A DNA stretch of 64,000 nucleotides from Notospermus geniculatus (Eukaryota; Nemertea; Pilidiophora; Heteronemertea; Lineidae). Position 1 is the first letter of the stretch. Every line of letters starts with the position of its first letter. Both the position numbers and the translations under genes were made by a program. Below are positions 36,513 to 47,576 of the stretch, piece after piece. A model generated the notes under the pieces. That model ran no database searches and had not been told where the DNA came from. It worked only from the letters and a program-made list of their open reading frames with translations. Location: contig NMRB01001286.1 of NCBI GenBank assembly GCA_002633025.1, positions 102,135-166,134 on the forward strand, given 5' to 3'.

Positions 36513-37349
36513 TTATGTTGAGATATAAAAAATGTAGCCAGTACTGAACAGCACAAAAGTGACACACAAAAAGTAGGTACCAGTTCTTGCTACCTTCTCA
36601 TTTGGCCACAGAAAAGTAACCAAAGCAACGAAGATCCAAAGTTTGAAATAGAGCAGGATGATCCAGTTGGAAATCCCAGATAAAAACAATAGAATAAGAA
36701 ACACAAGCAGGGAGGTCAGTGCTGTCCCTCTCTTTCCATACTTTACTGCAAATGTTATACTCCCTGCATCTTTATCCGGGGTGTAGTCCATAATGGTACT
36801 ATAGCTGTGCATACCAACAACACCTAATAGGAGGTAGTAGCCCTTGTGTGGGAATCCTGCTAGACCAGGCCCATAGCTGAGAGCCATCAAGACAATGGCA
36901 AAAAAACCTAAAGCATTAGATATGGAATCCAGTGGGGGTTTTTCTTTCAGTCTCAGAGGTGGAACTGAATAAGCCCAAGCCAGGAAGACTAATATGAAGG
37001 TTGCTATCACATTTAGAAAACTTGGTTGTAGTAATGCAGGTAGGGACACCAACAGAACACAGACCCGAGCTATAGACAACACATCGGATACTTCAGCCTC
37101 TTTCAAAATGGTTCCCTGCATACCCCCCTTTCTAGGATTTCTCCGGTCTGTCTCCATATCATAGACGTCATTGATCCCAAAAACCAGGAAACAGGCTGGG
37201 AAAGTCAACATGAGAGAATGTAGGACTATAAGAGGTGTGATTGCAATCTTGGTTTGGATTATACATGTAGTTCCAAGGAAAACAAGAGCAGGCCCAGCTA
37301 TGTATCCTATTGGCCTGGATATTTTAATAATCCTCCAAAACTTCAGCAT
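36513..37349 (-). CDS. UbiA-family membrane prenyltransferase, single exon
   Basis: Intact 278-residue reading frame without introns. Asp-rich motif 1 is NDVYDMETD at residues 60-68, followed by NPRKGG (71-76). Motif 2 is DYTPDKDAG at 188-196. Both bind the prenyl diphosphate through Mg2+ in UbiA enzymes. YSVPPLRLKEKPPLDSIS (127-144) resembles the lycopene-elongase/carotenoid-type prenyltransferases of bacteria and archaea. About seven to nine hydrophobic helices can be read, as expected for the fold. It does not look like the animal UbiA paralogues COQ2, COX10 or UBIAD1, which are longer or have different motif surroundings. Substrate is unknown. An intact intronless gene among intron-rich neighbours suggests retrocopy or horizontal origin (inference). 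The chosen start gives MLKFWRIIKISRP, a typical UbiA beginning. Confidence 0.88.
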   Translation of the reverse strand: MLKFWRIIKISRPIGYIAGPALVFLGTTCIIQTKIAITPLIVLHSLMLTFPACFLVFGINDVYDMETDRRNPRKGGMQGTILKEAEVSDVLSIARVCVLLVSLPALLQPSFLNVIATFILVFLAWAYSVPPLRLKEKPPLDSISNALGFFAIVLMALSYGPGLAGFPHKGYYLLLGVVGMHSYSTIMDYTPDKDAGSITFAVKYGKRGTALTSLLVFLILLFLSGISNWIILLYFKLWIFVALVTFLWPNEKVARTGTYFLCVTFVLFSTGYIFYIST

Positions 37350-37673
37350 TGTGCTTGTTATGTTTCTGTTTCCAGTTCACCAACAAGTTTAAACTGGTTC
37401 CCACACTGAAGCACACTACCAGAACATCCAACGGCAAGTTTCCCTTGGATTTCAGCTCATCACGGATGCACACACTGCCCATGCAATCCCTTGTGCGTTG
37501 TCTACAGGAAGCCGCATAACCACCCTACACCTGTCTTTTCCCTTTCAGCAAATCAGGTGGTGGAGAAAAGCCAAGGCGTTTTCAGTCATATCCAATAAAA
37601 ATAGATGAGTCAACAGGAGCCAGAAATACCGGTACCGGTATCTTAATTTATGCCAGTTTCTTGACGCCATGTT

Positions 37674-37748
37674 CCCGGAACGCCGCGAAGCGGCCAATCT
37701 GCGAAGCAATCTGACGTCAAAAGCGGAACGCTGCTGTGATATGGTTAT
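37674..37748. repeat. Repeat fragment ending at a gap
   Basis: CCATGTTCCCGGAACGCCGC and following bases are the inverse of a piece at 19135-19207 in EIF2AK4 intron 12. It is abruptly cut by the N at 37749. Confidence 0.7.
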
Positions 37749-37749
37749 N

Positions 37750-38168
37750 GAATCCAGTGGAGGTTTTTCTTTCAGTCTCAGAGGTGGAACTGAATAAGCC
37801 CAAGCCAGGAAGACTAATACGAAAGTTGCCATCACATTTAGACAACTTGGCTGTAGTAATGCAGGTAGGGACACCAATATTACACAGACCAGAGCTATGG
37901 ACAACACATCAGATACTTCAGCCTCTTTCAAAATGGCTCCCTGCATACCCCCCTTTCTAGGATTTATCCGGTCTGTCTCCATATCATAGACATCATTGAT
38001 CCCAAAAACCAGGAAACAGGCTGGGAAAGTCGACATGAGAGAATGTAGGATTATAAGAGGTGTGATTGCAATCTTGGTTTGGATTATAGTTCCAAGGAAA
38101 ACAAGAGCAGGCCCAGCTATGTATCCTAATGGCCTGGATATTTTAATAATCCTCCAAAACTTCAGCAT
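37750..38168 (-). pseudogene. Second UbiA copy, truncated by an assembly gap
   Basis: Starts like 36513-37349 (MLKFWRIIKISRPLGY) and stays open through motif 1 (NDVYDMETDR) to KEKPPLD, where the N at 37749 cuts it off; sequence beyond the gap on the left (37545-37748) is unrelated to the gene. About 139 residues are shared with roughly 11 substitutions and a two-residue deletion (Thr-Cys after LGT). The upstream 300 bp are also duplicated (37350-37674 versus 38169-38473). It may be the other haplotype of the same locus or a real tandem paralogue; the intact part shows no disabling change, so pseudogene status reflects only the missing half. Confidence 0.75.
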
Positions 38169-38473
38169 TGTGATTGTTATGTTTCTGTTTCCAGTTCACT
38201 AACAAGTTTAAACTGGTTCCCACACTGAAGCACACTACCAGAACATCCCTTAATCTTTCCACTTTAACGGCAAGTTTCCCTTTGATTTCAGCTCATCACG
38301 GATGCACACAAGGCCCATGCAATCCCTTGTGCGTTGTCTACAGGAAGCTCCTTTCAGCAAATCAGGTGGTGGAGAAAAGCCAAGGCGTTTTCAGTCATAT
38401 CCAATAAAAATAGATGAGTCAACAGGAGCCAGAAATACCGGTACCGGTATCTTAATTTATGCCAGTTTCTTGA

Positions 38474-39220
38474 TATTGAACCAATCAGGCTGAAATAAAA
38501 GATTTCAGAGTTAAGGTGACGTCTTCAGCGCCATCTATTATTTTAGTTCACCAAATACAAAAGTGATAAATATCCGCTCACAAATTACTACAGCATCCTA
38601 TGATATCCTGATGATCTTTTGGAGGTCTGTAGTCCACGTTAGCCTCGTTGAATACGAAAATTTGGCACTGATATGATTTGCTTAGCCCATACCAATTTGA
38701 TTGTTCATTTAACGGATTGTTAGGCCATACATGATGGAGCATGAGGGCGAAAAAAAATCCAAGGATTTTTGATTTTTTAAGGGTAGCACGGGCAAGAGCA
38801 GGGCATCGACGGCAATCACTGTCGAAAAAAAACTAGGGCGTGCCATCTGTAAACAGATTGCTTTAACCCACGCTATAGATGCACATTTGAAGCTGATTTT
38901 CACTCGATCTGTTCCCTGAAATTGGTGGCACCACGGATACTCTCCTCTGGTACATGTAGGCCCTATAGTTGCCACTGAACAAAAGGATACTTACCTGACC
39001 AGCGCCAACTACATGTATCTTATCCACAAAAGAAGCCATCAGTAGTGTCTCTAGTAAGGAACTTCAGGAATAAGGTGATCTGAACCAAGATATAAGCCAC
39101 CTATAACTCTCTAGACTCCAACGCCTCTAACTCGTCGAATGTTGGCCCCTTTCTTCTAAGACATACAATGTATGAAAATTGAAATATGTGGGTGTTTTGA
39201 CCAGTCGCCCATATCTTCCA
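38474..39220. other. Intergenic, nothing recognised
   Basis: About 750 bp upstream of the second UbiA copy. AAAAATCCAAGGATTTTTGATTTTTT near 38754 is locally palindromic; otherwise no gene or repeat is recognised. Confidence 0.5.
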
Positions 39221-39564
39221 ATGAATGGCATCAGGTAGGATTATATTGTTAATAATTCAAATAAAGTCGCTCATATTGTGATATAGCCATATTTATGACA
39301 GCAATTCACGTTCATAATAAAAACGTGACGTATTCTTCAATAACCAAGGTTAGTGTCCTACATTCGATTCATTACATGAAGACATTATGATGTACCATTA
39401 TACATGTAGCTCTACGAATGATCTACTTTTGCTGAGACAAATATCGCCCTTGACCTGATTTTAAGTATGTCTCAGGCTGGGCTTTGCCCAGACAGCAGAG
39501 GTACGTTGGCCCAACGTCGGCAAAGGTTGACAGAGGTTAGGTTGGCAAACGTCAGACGTTGATG

Positions 39565-39688
39565 ATAGGGAGGTTTCGCAAGCGCCCGGTTAGGCCATAC
39601 GACGACGTTTATCTATTGTTTGGGTATACCCACACAATAGATAAACGTCGTCGTAGGGCCTAACCGGGCGCTTGCGAAACCTCCCTAT
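39565..39688. mobile_element. Perfect hairpin MITE, copy A
   Basis: ATAGGGAGGTTTCGCAAGCG and its exact complement form arms of about 55 bp around GGGTATACCC. Present at the same place in copy B (49028-49151). Confidence 0.9.
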
Positions 39689-39689
39689 T

Positions 39690-41060
39690 ATTGGTCATTT
39701 GCCGACGATGGGAGTAGTATAGGTAGTTCACGACGATTTGAAGCAACATTTTGATTTCATTACGAATACTTTGTAGTTTATTAATCAAAATGACACCTTA
39801 CAAATGCATCATTTATCAACAGGTGATTCAGTAAAGTTACGATACACATTTCTTACACCACTACAAAGAACCCAATATTAAACAACTTCAACAACACACA
39901 TAAAAGATTCTGCTGGGTTCATCCAGGTGAAGCAATTCTATAGCCCTACTGGGATACCCCTCAAGGTCAGTTTGGCAAAAGTTTACATTCGGCAATGCTG
40001 CTGTATATGGCAACTAAGGTCTGAACCCACTGACGCATCTGAAACCAGCGTTGTAATATCTTGCCCTTTGTTATGGGGGGGGAACGTGTTAGAAAATAGG
40101 GAGTTTTCGCATAGCTCCGGAAATGGCAACGCAAACGCCAAACCCATTGTTCGATGCCACGAAGAGAGCACCGAACAGAAGGATAGACGTTCGCGTTGGC
40201 GTTTCGGGCACTTTGTAAAAACACTATAATATCAAAGGTTTTATCGCCCGCATGAAAATGCGTCAGTGGGTTCCAGCTTTCAGTGCCTTTATTCTTCAAC
40301 ATTGCCGCATGTAGCAACTTCTCCTAAGTGCATTCTTGGTTGAGATATGAAGAACAAGCAGTTGCTATTTTTCCATTTCATTCCCTCACTACGACAGATC
40401 TCAAGAACAGATCTTAAGCCCAACATGACCTTCGTCAGAGTTAGATACAAACTTCGGTCGTCTCCCTGCAAAAACATCCTCCCACAGCAGGGTACCTCAC
40501 TCCCTTTCAGTCACTCACAGTGCGAGCACATGAAGAGGACCGAAACCAAAGCCCTGCAATGGGAGGATGTGCAGAAAAGAATCCAGAACACCAATGGTTG
40601 AGTCCTTAAAGTTTTGGGCCCACAGGAGAAGAAATCACAAAATACAAGATAAACAACAACATGTCATGGGTCACAACAGAAGCACCCTGAATGAACTCAA
40701 AACAACTGAGTTCTGCAGAATGCATTTTTCCCTCCGATAAAATCATGGAACTCACTGCAACAAATCGCTTTCAACAGCATTGTCATGAGATTTCTGTCAT
40801 GAGATATTCATAGGATATTTTTGGCTTTGCCGCTGAGACGAGACACAACTGCCAACAGAAGTCTGGCAATGACTTCTCACACCAATCTCTTCTGATTGAA
40901 ATATCATCATCATCATATATAAGTTGATAATTCAATATTGACATAAAGTTATGCGGAAAGCAGACATACGCTCAACAGGAAATCAAATTTGATAGGATGT
41001 AAATTAATGAGGGGCTATAAATCTACCGCCGTAGAAGTTCAGAAATACGTCAAAAGGCCT
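39690..41060. other. Non-coding stretch in copy A
   Basis: About 1.4 kb with no recognisable gene. GCATAGCTCCGGAAATGGCAAC near 40110 and the complementary-looking CGTTCGCGTTGGCGTTTCGG near 40188 form a loose inverted repeat, so 39960-40320 is probably another relic element (also at 49430-49790). Confidence 0.45.
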
Positions 41061-41079
41061 CCAGTAGGAAAACTGTGAA

Positions 41080-41372
41080 TAAAGTTGAAAGATAAAGTTT
41101 GGGTTTATAACCTGATATCAACTACGGTAGATGTTCTCGTCCGACTTTACACTTTAACCCCAGTCTGTCCTGAAACCTTTCAGTAGAACTCAGGTAAGCT
41201 GCTCATTCAGCGCCACAATCAAGCATTTCCGACCGGTACCCATTTATAAACCTGGGTGGAGAGGCCAGTGAGGCAAAGAGACTTGCCCAAAGTCTCACGC
41301 CACAGTGAGACTCGAACTCGGGACCCTCTGACCGCTACTCGGAGACCCGGACCACTATACCTCCGGGTTCTT
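41080..41372 (-). mobile_element. tRNA-derived SINE, family 2, copy A
   Basis: Minus strand: GGTATAGTGGTCCGGGTCTC (A-box region), GAGTTCGAGTCTCAC (B box), then GGGCAAGTCTCTTTGCCTCA and a body ending in TAAACCCAAACTTTATCTTT. Copy B equivalent is 50880-51166; another plus-strand copy is 62962-63262. Confidence 0.85.
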
Positions 41373-41399
41373 CAACTGTAACTGCACCCTTCCTCTGAG

Positions 41400-41436
41400 C
41401 TTGGAGGAATTATACTGACAGTACAATTCCTCCAAG
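41400..41436. mobile_element. 37-bp hairpin insertion, copy A only, 7-bp TSD
   Basis: CTTGGAGGAATT and AATTCCTCCAAG flank a 13-base loop; CTCTGAG precedes (41393-41399) and follows (41437-41443). Copy B has a single CTCTGAG at the empty site. Confidence 0.8.
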
Positions 41437-41443
41437 CTCTGAG

Positions 41444-42518
41444 GAAATTCAATGGGGTACCAGCAGTCCAAAAGGAAGTTAAAAGACAAGAGCACATGTG
41501 CTGCAACAGTTCCATGTCATCATTCTCACATTACTGAAGCATCATGAACATCCATGGCGTTGCTCTTACCCTAAAATGACCAACTTGATCAATTAAATGC
41601 TGCATGTTCTCGCCAGGATTTCTTAAAGAACCATGGTATTGCCACTTTTTCTCGACAGCTGAATGTCACGTTTTCTGTAGCAATTAAATCATGATCAGTT
41701 CATATGATCTTTCTGTCTAGATCAACCAAATCTGTGCTTGCACATTTAAATAGATTTGCAATATTACCCTGTCATCCAGAATTTAAAACTTTTAAACGTT
41801 TAGACAACTCATAATTATTGTGTGATCGACTAATAAGTGCACAGAGTAATGGGAGTAATTTATCCACCAATAAGTACCGGTAGTGGGAATACTCTGTACT
41901 CTAGTGTACAAATACTGTATACAAATACTCGAGTGAATAGTGGGAATTTGTGCCATTTATTGTAACATGTGAGATCTAGCTACTGATTGGACTAGAAAAG
42001 TCACAATTACATGTACCGGTATATAAGTTTGTTGAAGAAACATACCGGTACTCTAAATTTCAGCAGCATCATGCAGACAGGACATCCCAAAATACGACAT
42101 GCAAAAAATGCGAAAGTTGAAACAAAACCGCTTGGTTTCCGGTTTGGTTGCAGAACCAGGTCCAACTCAACTTCTACATACTGATATCATGGGAGGCTCC
42201 ACTATGAGACAAATAAAGCTTTAAAAAGTGCACAAAAAATAAACATAAAATATCTAGCGATTCAGTGATAGTAGTAAGTAATTTAGCCAACTAAACAACA
42301 CGATTCTACAAGTAACATAGACTTATAAGTTAGACTCTGAAAAAAAAGTATTATGAGGATTGTACTTCACAATTTCTAGACATTCTAAACTAGAACATAT
42401 CAAAATTCTTGAGGAGACAGGCAGTTTTCTATTAACTCATTGAATGCAAAGTTTGAGCGAATAGCCGCTTCCACTGACTGATGAAATTCAGTTTATACAA
42501 CTGAAATACCACAGTAAA
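41444..42518. other. Non-coding stretch in copy A
   Basis: No gene or clear element. Short indels against copy B (51190-52780) only, except for the 51878-52408 insertion in copy B. Confidence 0.5.
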
Positions 42519-42917
42519 CTAGAAATTGACTTGCGAGTCAATTTGAAGACCGCCTTTGAAAATTCACTGAATGAATTTTGTAAATATGTTAGGGCAATGG
42601 AAACTGATGATATTGGGACTGAACATGCGTCATTTACAGTGTAGGCCTACATTTATGATGTCTAGACGCAAGGGCCCAACGCGCCGCGTAGCGGCCAACA
42701 GCGAAGCTAGCCAAAGACTTGTCACGGGTCATTCAATAGAACTGGACTCATAGGAAATATGCACCTAATGTCCAGATGGAATATACCGGACGGTTGGTTC
42801 ACGTTTTTAGTGACTGTGAACGTAGATGGGTACATTATGTAGCGATACGCTGACAGATTTGCTGGGGACTTGCTCTGTGGATGTTGTAAAATGCGATTTT
42901 TGGAAGATTATTCTGAT

Positions 42918-42918
42918 N
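42918..42918. other. Single-N gap in copy A
   Basis: One ambiguous base inside the copy-A-only element; sequence may be missing here. Confidence 0.6.
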
Positions 42919-43030
42919 CAAAATCAATAGGTTTCCGTGTAACATGCATATCCACAACTCCTGAAAGTTTCATTGCGATACGTGGCGTATTTTTTGAGTT
43001 ATCCTGCCGAAACCACAGATTGGAGGGAGG

Positions 43031-43068
43031 GAGAGAGAGATCGAGAGAGAGAGAGAGAGAGAGAGAGA
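43031..43068. repeat. (GA)n microsatellite
   Basis: GAGAGA run with one TC interruption, inside a copy-A-only element. Confidence 0.9.
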
Positions 43069-43442
43069 AATCCAGTGAAACCAATGAAGACCGCCACCTT
43101 GTGAGGTGGTGGCGGTCTTAATAATGCAAGTTAATTCAGATATCATGTATTATTACCAGTACAAGCAACACCACACAGATTTTTAGAAATACTTATCAAG
43201 ATGTACTGTGAATAGACAGAAGACAGCAGAAAATGCACAGCATTCTGAATTTAGTCCAATTAGGTGCAGTACTCTAAAACACAAAAGTAATGATGAGCAT
43301 TTCATCACAATAAAATTTGTCACGACCGGTCAAATTACTAACTATACATGCCTGGAGGCACTTGAGGCACAATATACGACTCAATGACTTCCATGGTCAT
43401 GGTTGGATACCCGGTACTTAAAACTGAATTCCCTCAATTTTT

Positions 43443-43964
43443 TAGTCTCGTGCCACCAGACTCTGCAATTTTCAATTTTAGAGTCTGGTCCAGATGGTAC
43501 CTTTTGCTTGTAAAAACCATCATGGCGGACAATCTACCGCCGATGACGTAGTAACACAATGCACAATCAATGCAAATCAATGCAGCGTGTGAGTAAAACT
43601 ACAGTATTTTGTACCCCTTCCTGTACGGCCTACTGCACTTTTTATTGCATAATTCCATCCCAAATCGAAAGAATAATAATATACTTGCCTTAAATTTCAA
43701 TGAAAGACACTATAAATTGACTTGACAACACAAATTGAGGCGATTCACCTCACTAATTTTCACGCTTCAAGTCATCTGGGCGCCGCCATATTCCCCCTGC
43801 AGCCTACGTCACCAGATTTTGAAACTAGCCAATCAGCGATGCTGACCTCCTTTCGAATGATCGAAATGAGGTCACTTGGTCGCTACAATGAGAATTTCGT
43901 TCCGTGCCAGACCCTCGGTCTGACGACCTCGGAGTATGACCGAGGGGCTGGTTGCGCGAGACTA
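43443..43964. mobile_element. hAT-like element, copy A only, TSD of 8-9 bp
   Basis: Ends TAGTCTCG and CGAGACTA; flanked by TCAATTTTT on both sides (43434-43442, 43965-43973). Copy B has one CTCAATTTG at the empty site (about 53868). No transposase frame seen. Confidence 0.85.
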
Positions 43965-44411
43965 TCAATTTTTCTCCCTCAAGTCTCGAGCAACCAAAAA
44001 TACCCATTGTAAAGCAAATACAAGTTGCACCACCTTGGCAGTCACATAGGCCTACCAAGGTAACATTTTGATTTCAATGCTTAAAATACTAAATGATGTA
44101 CTACTGGTCCTGGAATAGTACCAGTGATACAAAAGTTATAAGTTAGGATAACCACCACACTCCCTTGCATTGACATGCAACCTTACGTGCACACACCAAT
44201 ATTACTCGGTAAAAACAACATGTTACAATATTTCATGAATGCGTCAAACAAGACATTTTTGTCATCTGAGACAGGAAGAACCACATTGAGCACATTATCT
44301 GCACATTTTGTCGCGTACCTTCAGAAATCTCATGACTGACCACTTCACCACAACTAGGCCCAAAATCCGTGTATATTTTGCATAGTACTACGTACAGGAT
44401 CCTGGTCAAGT

Positions 44412-44501
44412 TAGGGCGCCTCTCCACGTGACAGTTTCTTGTCGAAAGTTTGCTGTCAGAGAGTCATCGATAGAAAACTGTCACGTGGAGAGGCGCCTTT
44501 A
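44412..44501. mobile_element. Hairpin MITE, short allele (copy A)
   Basis: AGGCGCCTCTCCACGTGACAG and the complementary right end enclose a shortened centre. The copy B form (55561-55706) has about 55 bp more in the loop. Confidence 0.8.
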
Positions 44502-45054
44502 GGATGCATTCAATACAGAATCAACGGCAAATGTCCAAGCTCACAGCAACACCACCATATTATGCAGACAATATCACTGAAGAGTAACCACAACATTGTA
44601 CGCAGAATATAATAATGCTTTGTATGGAATTCAGCACCTGGGAACTAAGTAAATATAAAGAGTAACTTCAGGAAACGCATGAATGGATATAAGCTGAGAA
44701 ATAATATTACGCCAATCGGATCAACATGACTACATCATGTCCAATAGCCAATCACAGCATTGGCCAAGAACTTTGAAGGGACTAAACATCCACAGTTGTT
44801 ATATCTGTACTGGTACTACATGTTCAAAGATTTAAGAAAAATAAATATGGTGGAAAAGACTAGTAATGGATTTTTAAAGTACAGTATTGTGCAAGAGATA
44901 TTTAACGATGATACAGATACAGGCATCAGGCTCTTAGGCTTATGAACCAGAGAATCGAGTATATAATATTGAGAGTAGATGACTACGTAGACTTGCATAT
45001 TTGCAAAACTGATATCAGTATTTCCCGACAGAAAGGCAGTAGAGAATACAATAT

Positions 45055-45424
45055 AAGATGGTTTATCAGGCAGTGAAACTGTTAGTAATGCTATTGAACA
45101 TTTCCCTAGATCACGGGAAAATGAGAAAGTGAGTGAGTGAGTGACTCAGTATTAGAACAAGGGCCCTATGGGACTTGTGCTCAGCTGACCTGGTCAGTGG
45201 CAAGGGTGAAACGTCAGATCTACCGAGAACTACCAATACAAGATGGTTCACGAGGCAGTGAAACTGTTAGTAATGCTTTTGAACATTTCCCTAGATCACG
45301 GGAAAATGAGAAAGAGTGAGTGACTAAGTATTAGAACAAGAGCTACATAGGACTTGCACTCAGCTGACCTGGTCAGTGGCAAGCGTGAAACGTCAGATCT
45401 ACCGGGAACTACCAATGGTGAACC
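45055..45424. repeat. 185-bp tandem duplication, copy A only
   Basis: The unit starting AAGATGGTTTATCAGGCAGT at 45055 starts again at 45240 with a few changes. Copy B has a single unit (about 56247-56430). A GAGT repeat lies at the join of the first unit. Confidence 0.85.
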
Positions 45425-45620
45425 TGGGGGATGGAAATGATTAATCCTACCAACGGTCAGCTGAGCTGACAATGTAAAATGGATTGGTGCCAGTTAAAGT
45501 GAACACAGAATATTTCATGGACAAGAATAAGATTAAAGTTAATATTAAGGTTAGTACGAGTATGATAGAGTAGTTTGCCTGATTTTATTGCTGGCAATCA
45601 ATGTGACTAGTACCAGCAGT

Positions 45621-45959
45621 CAGGGTTATATCTCGGCCATTTTAGAGATGCGCTGCACCGTGCCGCTAAAAGGGGGCACCACTGTGCCCTTTTTAACCCC
45701 CTAGGGCACTGCCCCCCATTTTTTTTGTTTTAGGTTTTAGTACCCCGCAGACCCTTTGTCATGGTCTCTTTTGGTCATATCACCTTAGAAACTGGCTTAA
45801 ATTTGCTGTTGACTGTAGTTATAGAGACCTTTTTAACTGACAATCTTCTCAAATTCTGTTAGCAGAAATGTCGCGAATGAAAAGTGCCCTTTTCTAGGTT
45901 GAAGTGGCCTTTTTACAAAGTTTGCACCGTGCCCGTCTGAAATCCTAGATATAACCCTG
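45621..45959. mobile_element. hAT-like MITE (CAGGGTTATATCT ends), copy A, 5-bp TSD
   Basis: CAGGGTTATATCT and AGATATAACCCTG are perfect ends; GCAGT flanks both sides. Present in copy B at 56632-56978, so older than the copies. Confidence 0.88.
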
Positions 45960-46889
45960 GCAGTATTAAAGACGAGATCTAAAAGTTTTACCACCACTGG
46001 GGAAGTTTGTGCTCTGTATGGGACATGCCCAGTACATGGTACAGTGTGAAATTCATTCATTGACAAAGTGTAACCTCGCTCCCCTATGAACCAACACCTC
46101 CACCAGGTGGACACCTTTATATCAAGATCAAAGTTGAGTAGATAATTTCAATTCATGTTTACTCATGTTATCAGGACACTTGTCAATAAAGGACAGAATC
46201 TCTCAGTTACAAATGTGTCCTTACTACAGAGGTTCCACGGTAAGTAGGCCTACCGGGAAAAGTTGCAGATTTGAACTCTCATGATGTCTATTATCAACTC
46301 ATAACTCAAGAAAATAACAACAGAATCTTGATAATATTGGTAGGCCTACAATAGAAAATGCATAAGTCGGATTCAAGTGAAGCAGAGAATTTCATCCGAC
46401 TTAGAAGAAATCTGTCTTACCGGTATGTACCCGATAAGTTGGATAGCATCCAAGTTGTGTAAAAGTCGGGACAAAAATCCAACTTCTGGCATGAGGAAGG
46501 GCAAAATGGCCGAGATGAATGTTGCAAAAAATCGGGACTTCTTGAAGTCATCTGAGAAGGGCGATTTTCTGACTTGTGTGTCTCTGACTTAAGCATTTTC
46601 TACTGTACTAATGGAAAGATTGTCGTAAGTACTCCTCAGTAAATACAGAGTAACCACTGTGGCAAGAGGCATTTTTTTCCAGCAGACCTTTGATAAATCC
46701 TAAACTGCGGCCCCTGGGAATTTCAGACAGGGTACAAAAATTATGCAAAATGAATCACATTTTAGGAATGAATTTAGAATTACCGACCGAAGCCCAACAA
46801 AAGATCCTCAGATTGGCTGAATATTAACCAACACAGTACAATAGATTTCCTTTGTTCGGAGTCCAACTTGGTCACTTCCAATCAGTAAT

Positions 46890-47257
46890 GAGGAACCCGC
46901 GTGCCGGAAATCCCGACAGGTCGGCGCTGCGAGCAGTGCGACCAAAACGACGTCATTGACGTCGTTTTATGTGTTGACGCTACGTCATGAAAAAATCAGC
47001 TGTACATTTTCTACAGGAAAATTGAGATAAAGACGTTGCCGAAATCGTCATCTATGTCTTCATTTTAAGGAAAAAAAGCACCGCAAAATGTAGACATTTT
47101 CATCTGCTACAAGATGGTGTAAATTTTAATGCCAGGCGACCGAAACAAACGGGTGCTTTTCACACCAGAAATAAATGGAAATAACGTTAGAAAAAAGAAA
47201 CTTCGGTCGCACTGCTCACAGCGCCACGTCGTGACGTTAGTTCCTCCGGTTCCCCAT
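46890..47257. mobile_element. Insertion present only in copy A (GAGGAAC ends)
   Basis: The left GGAACCCGCGTGCCGG and right TTCCTCCGGTTCCCC ends pair imperfectly, and the inner arms GCGCTGCGAGCAGTGCGACC / GGTCGCACTGCTCACAGCGC pair well. Copy B reads CAGTAATTCTAAAG straight across. Confidence 0.8.
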
Positions 47258-47331
47258 TCTGAAGTTCAGCCTAAATCTTATAAATGAACTTTTAACATGA
47301 TGATGACCACCCAAGTATTATCTACTGCGTC

Positions 47332-47576
47332 TACCGTATTTATTGGCGTTACAAGGTGCGGCTTTTTGACCCGGCCCCCAAATATAGTCAGCACGACGTC
47401 ATTGTGATCCGGGACTTGGCAGCCTGGGGAATGCCAATATGTCTGCCGGCGCTGCTCCATTGATCAGCTGATTAGGAATGTGCCTTAACCAGTGCACTTT
47501 TTTTATGGATTGGGTTACGGTTTCCAGGGGGTGCGGCTTATATCCCAGTGCGTTTTGTACGCCGATAAATACGGTA
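47332..47576. mobile_element. TA-flanked MITE (TACCGTATTTATTGGCG), copy A
   Basis: TACCGTATTTATTGGCGTTA and CGCCGATAAATACGGTA are inverted with TA at each border. Same insertion in copy B at 57957-58201. Confidence 0.85.

Larger units (their letters stand above)
42519..43130. mobile_element. Copy-A-only block with AGACCGCC ends and a gap
   Basis: GAAGACCGCC near 42547 and GGCGGTCTT near 43112 are inverted. The block contains the N at 42918, a (GA)n run at 43031-43068 and a hairpin ACCGCCACCTTGTGAGGTGG at its right end. Copy B has a different, 275-bp MITE at this place (52794-53068). Confidence 0.6.

Noticed and set aside
37545-37748. C-terminal half of the second UbiA reading frame
   Set aside because: The frame continues by chance across the N into unrelated repeat DNA; residues after KEKPPLD are not UbiA-like.
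38174-38407. 77-residue plus-strand open frame upstream of the second UbiA copy
   Set aside because: Its counterpart at 37370-37520 is not conserved in length or frame, and no domain is recognisable.
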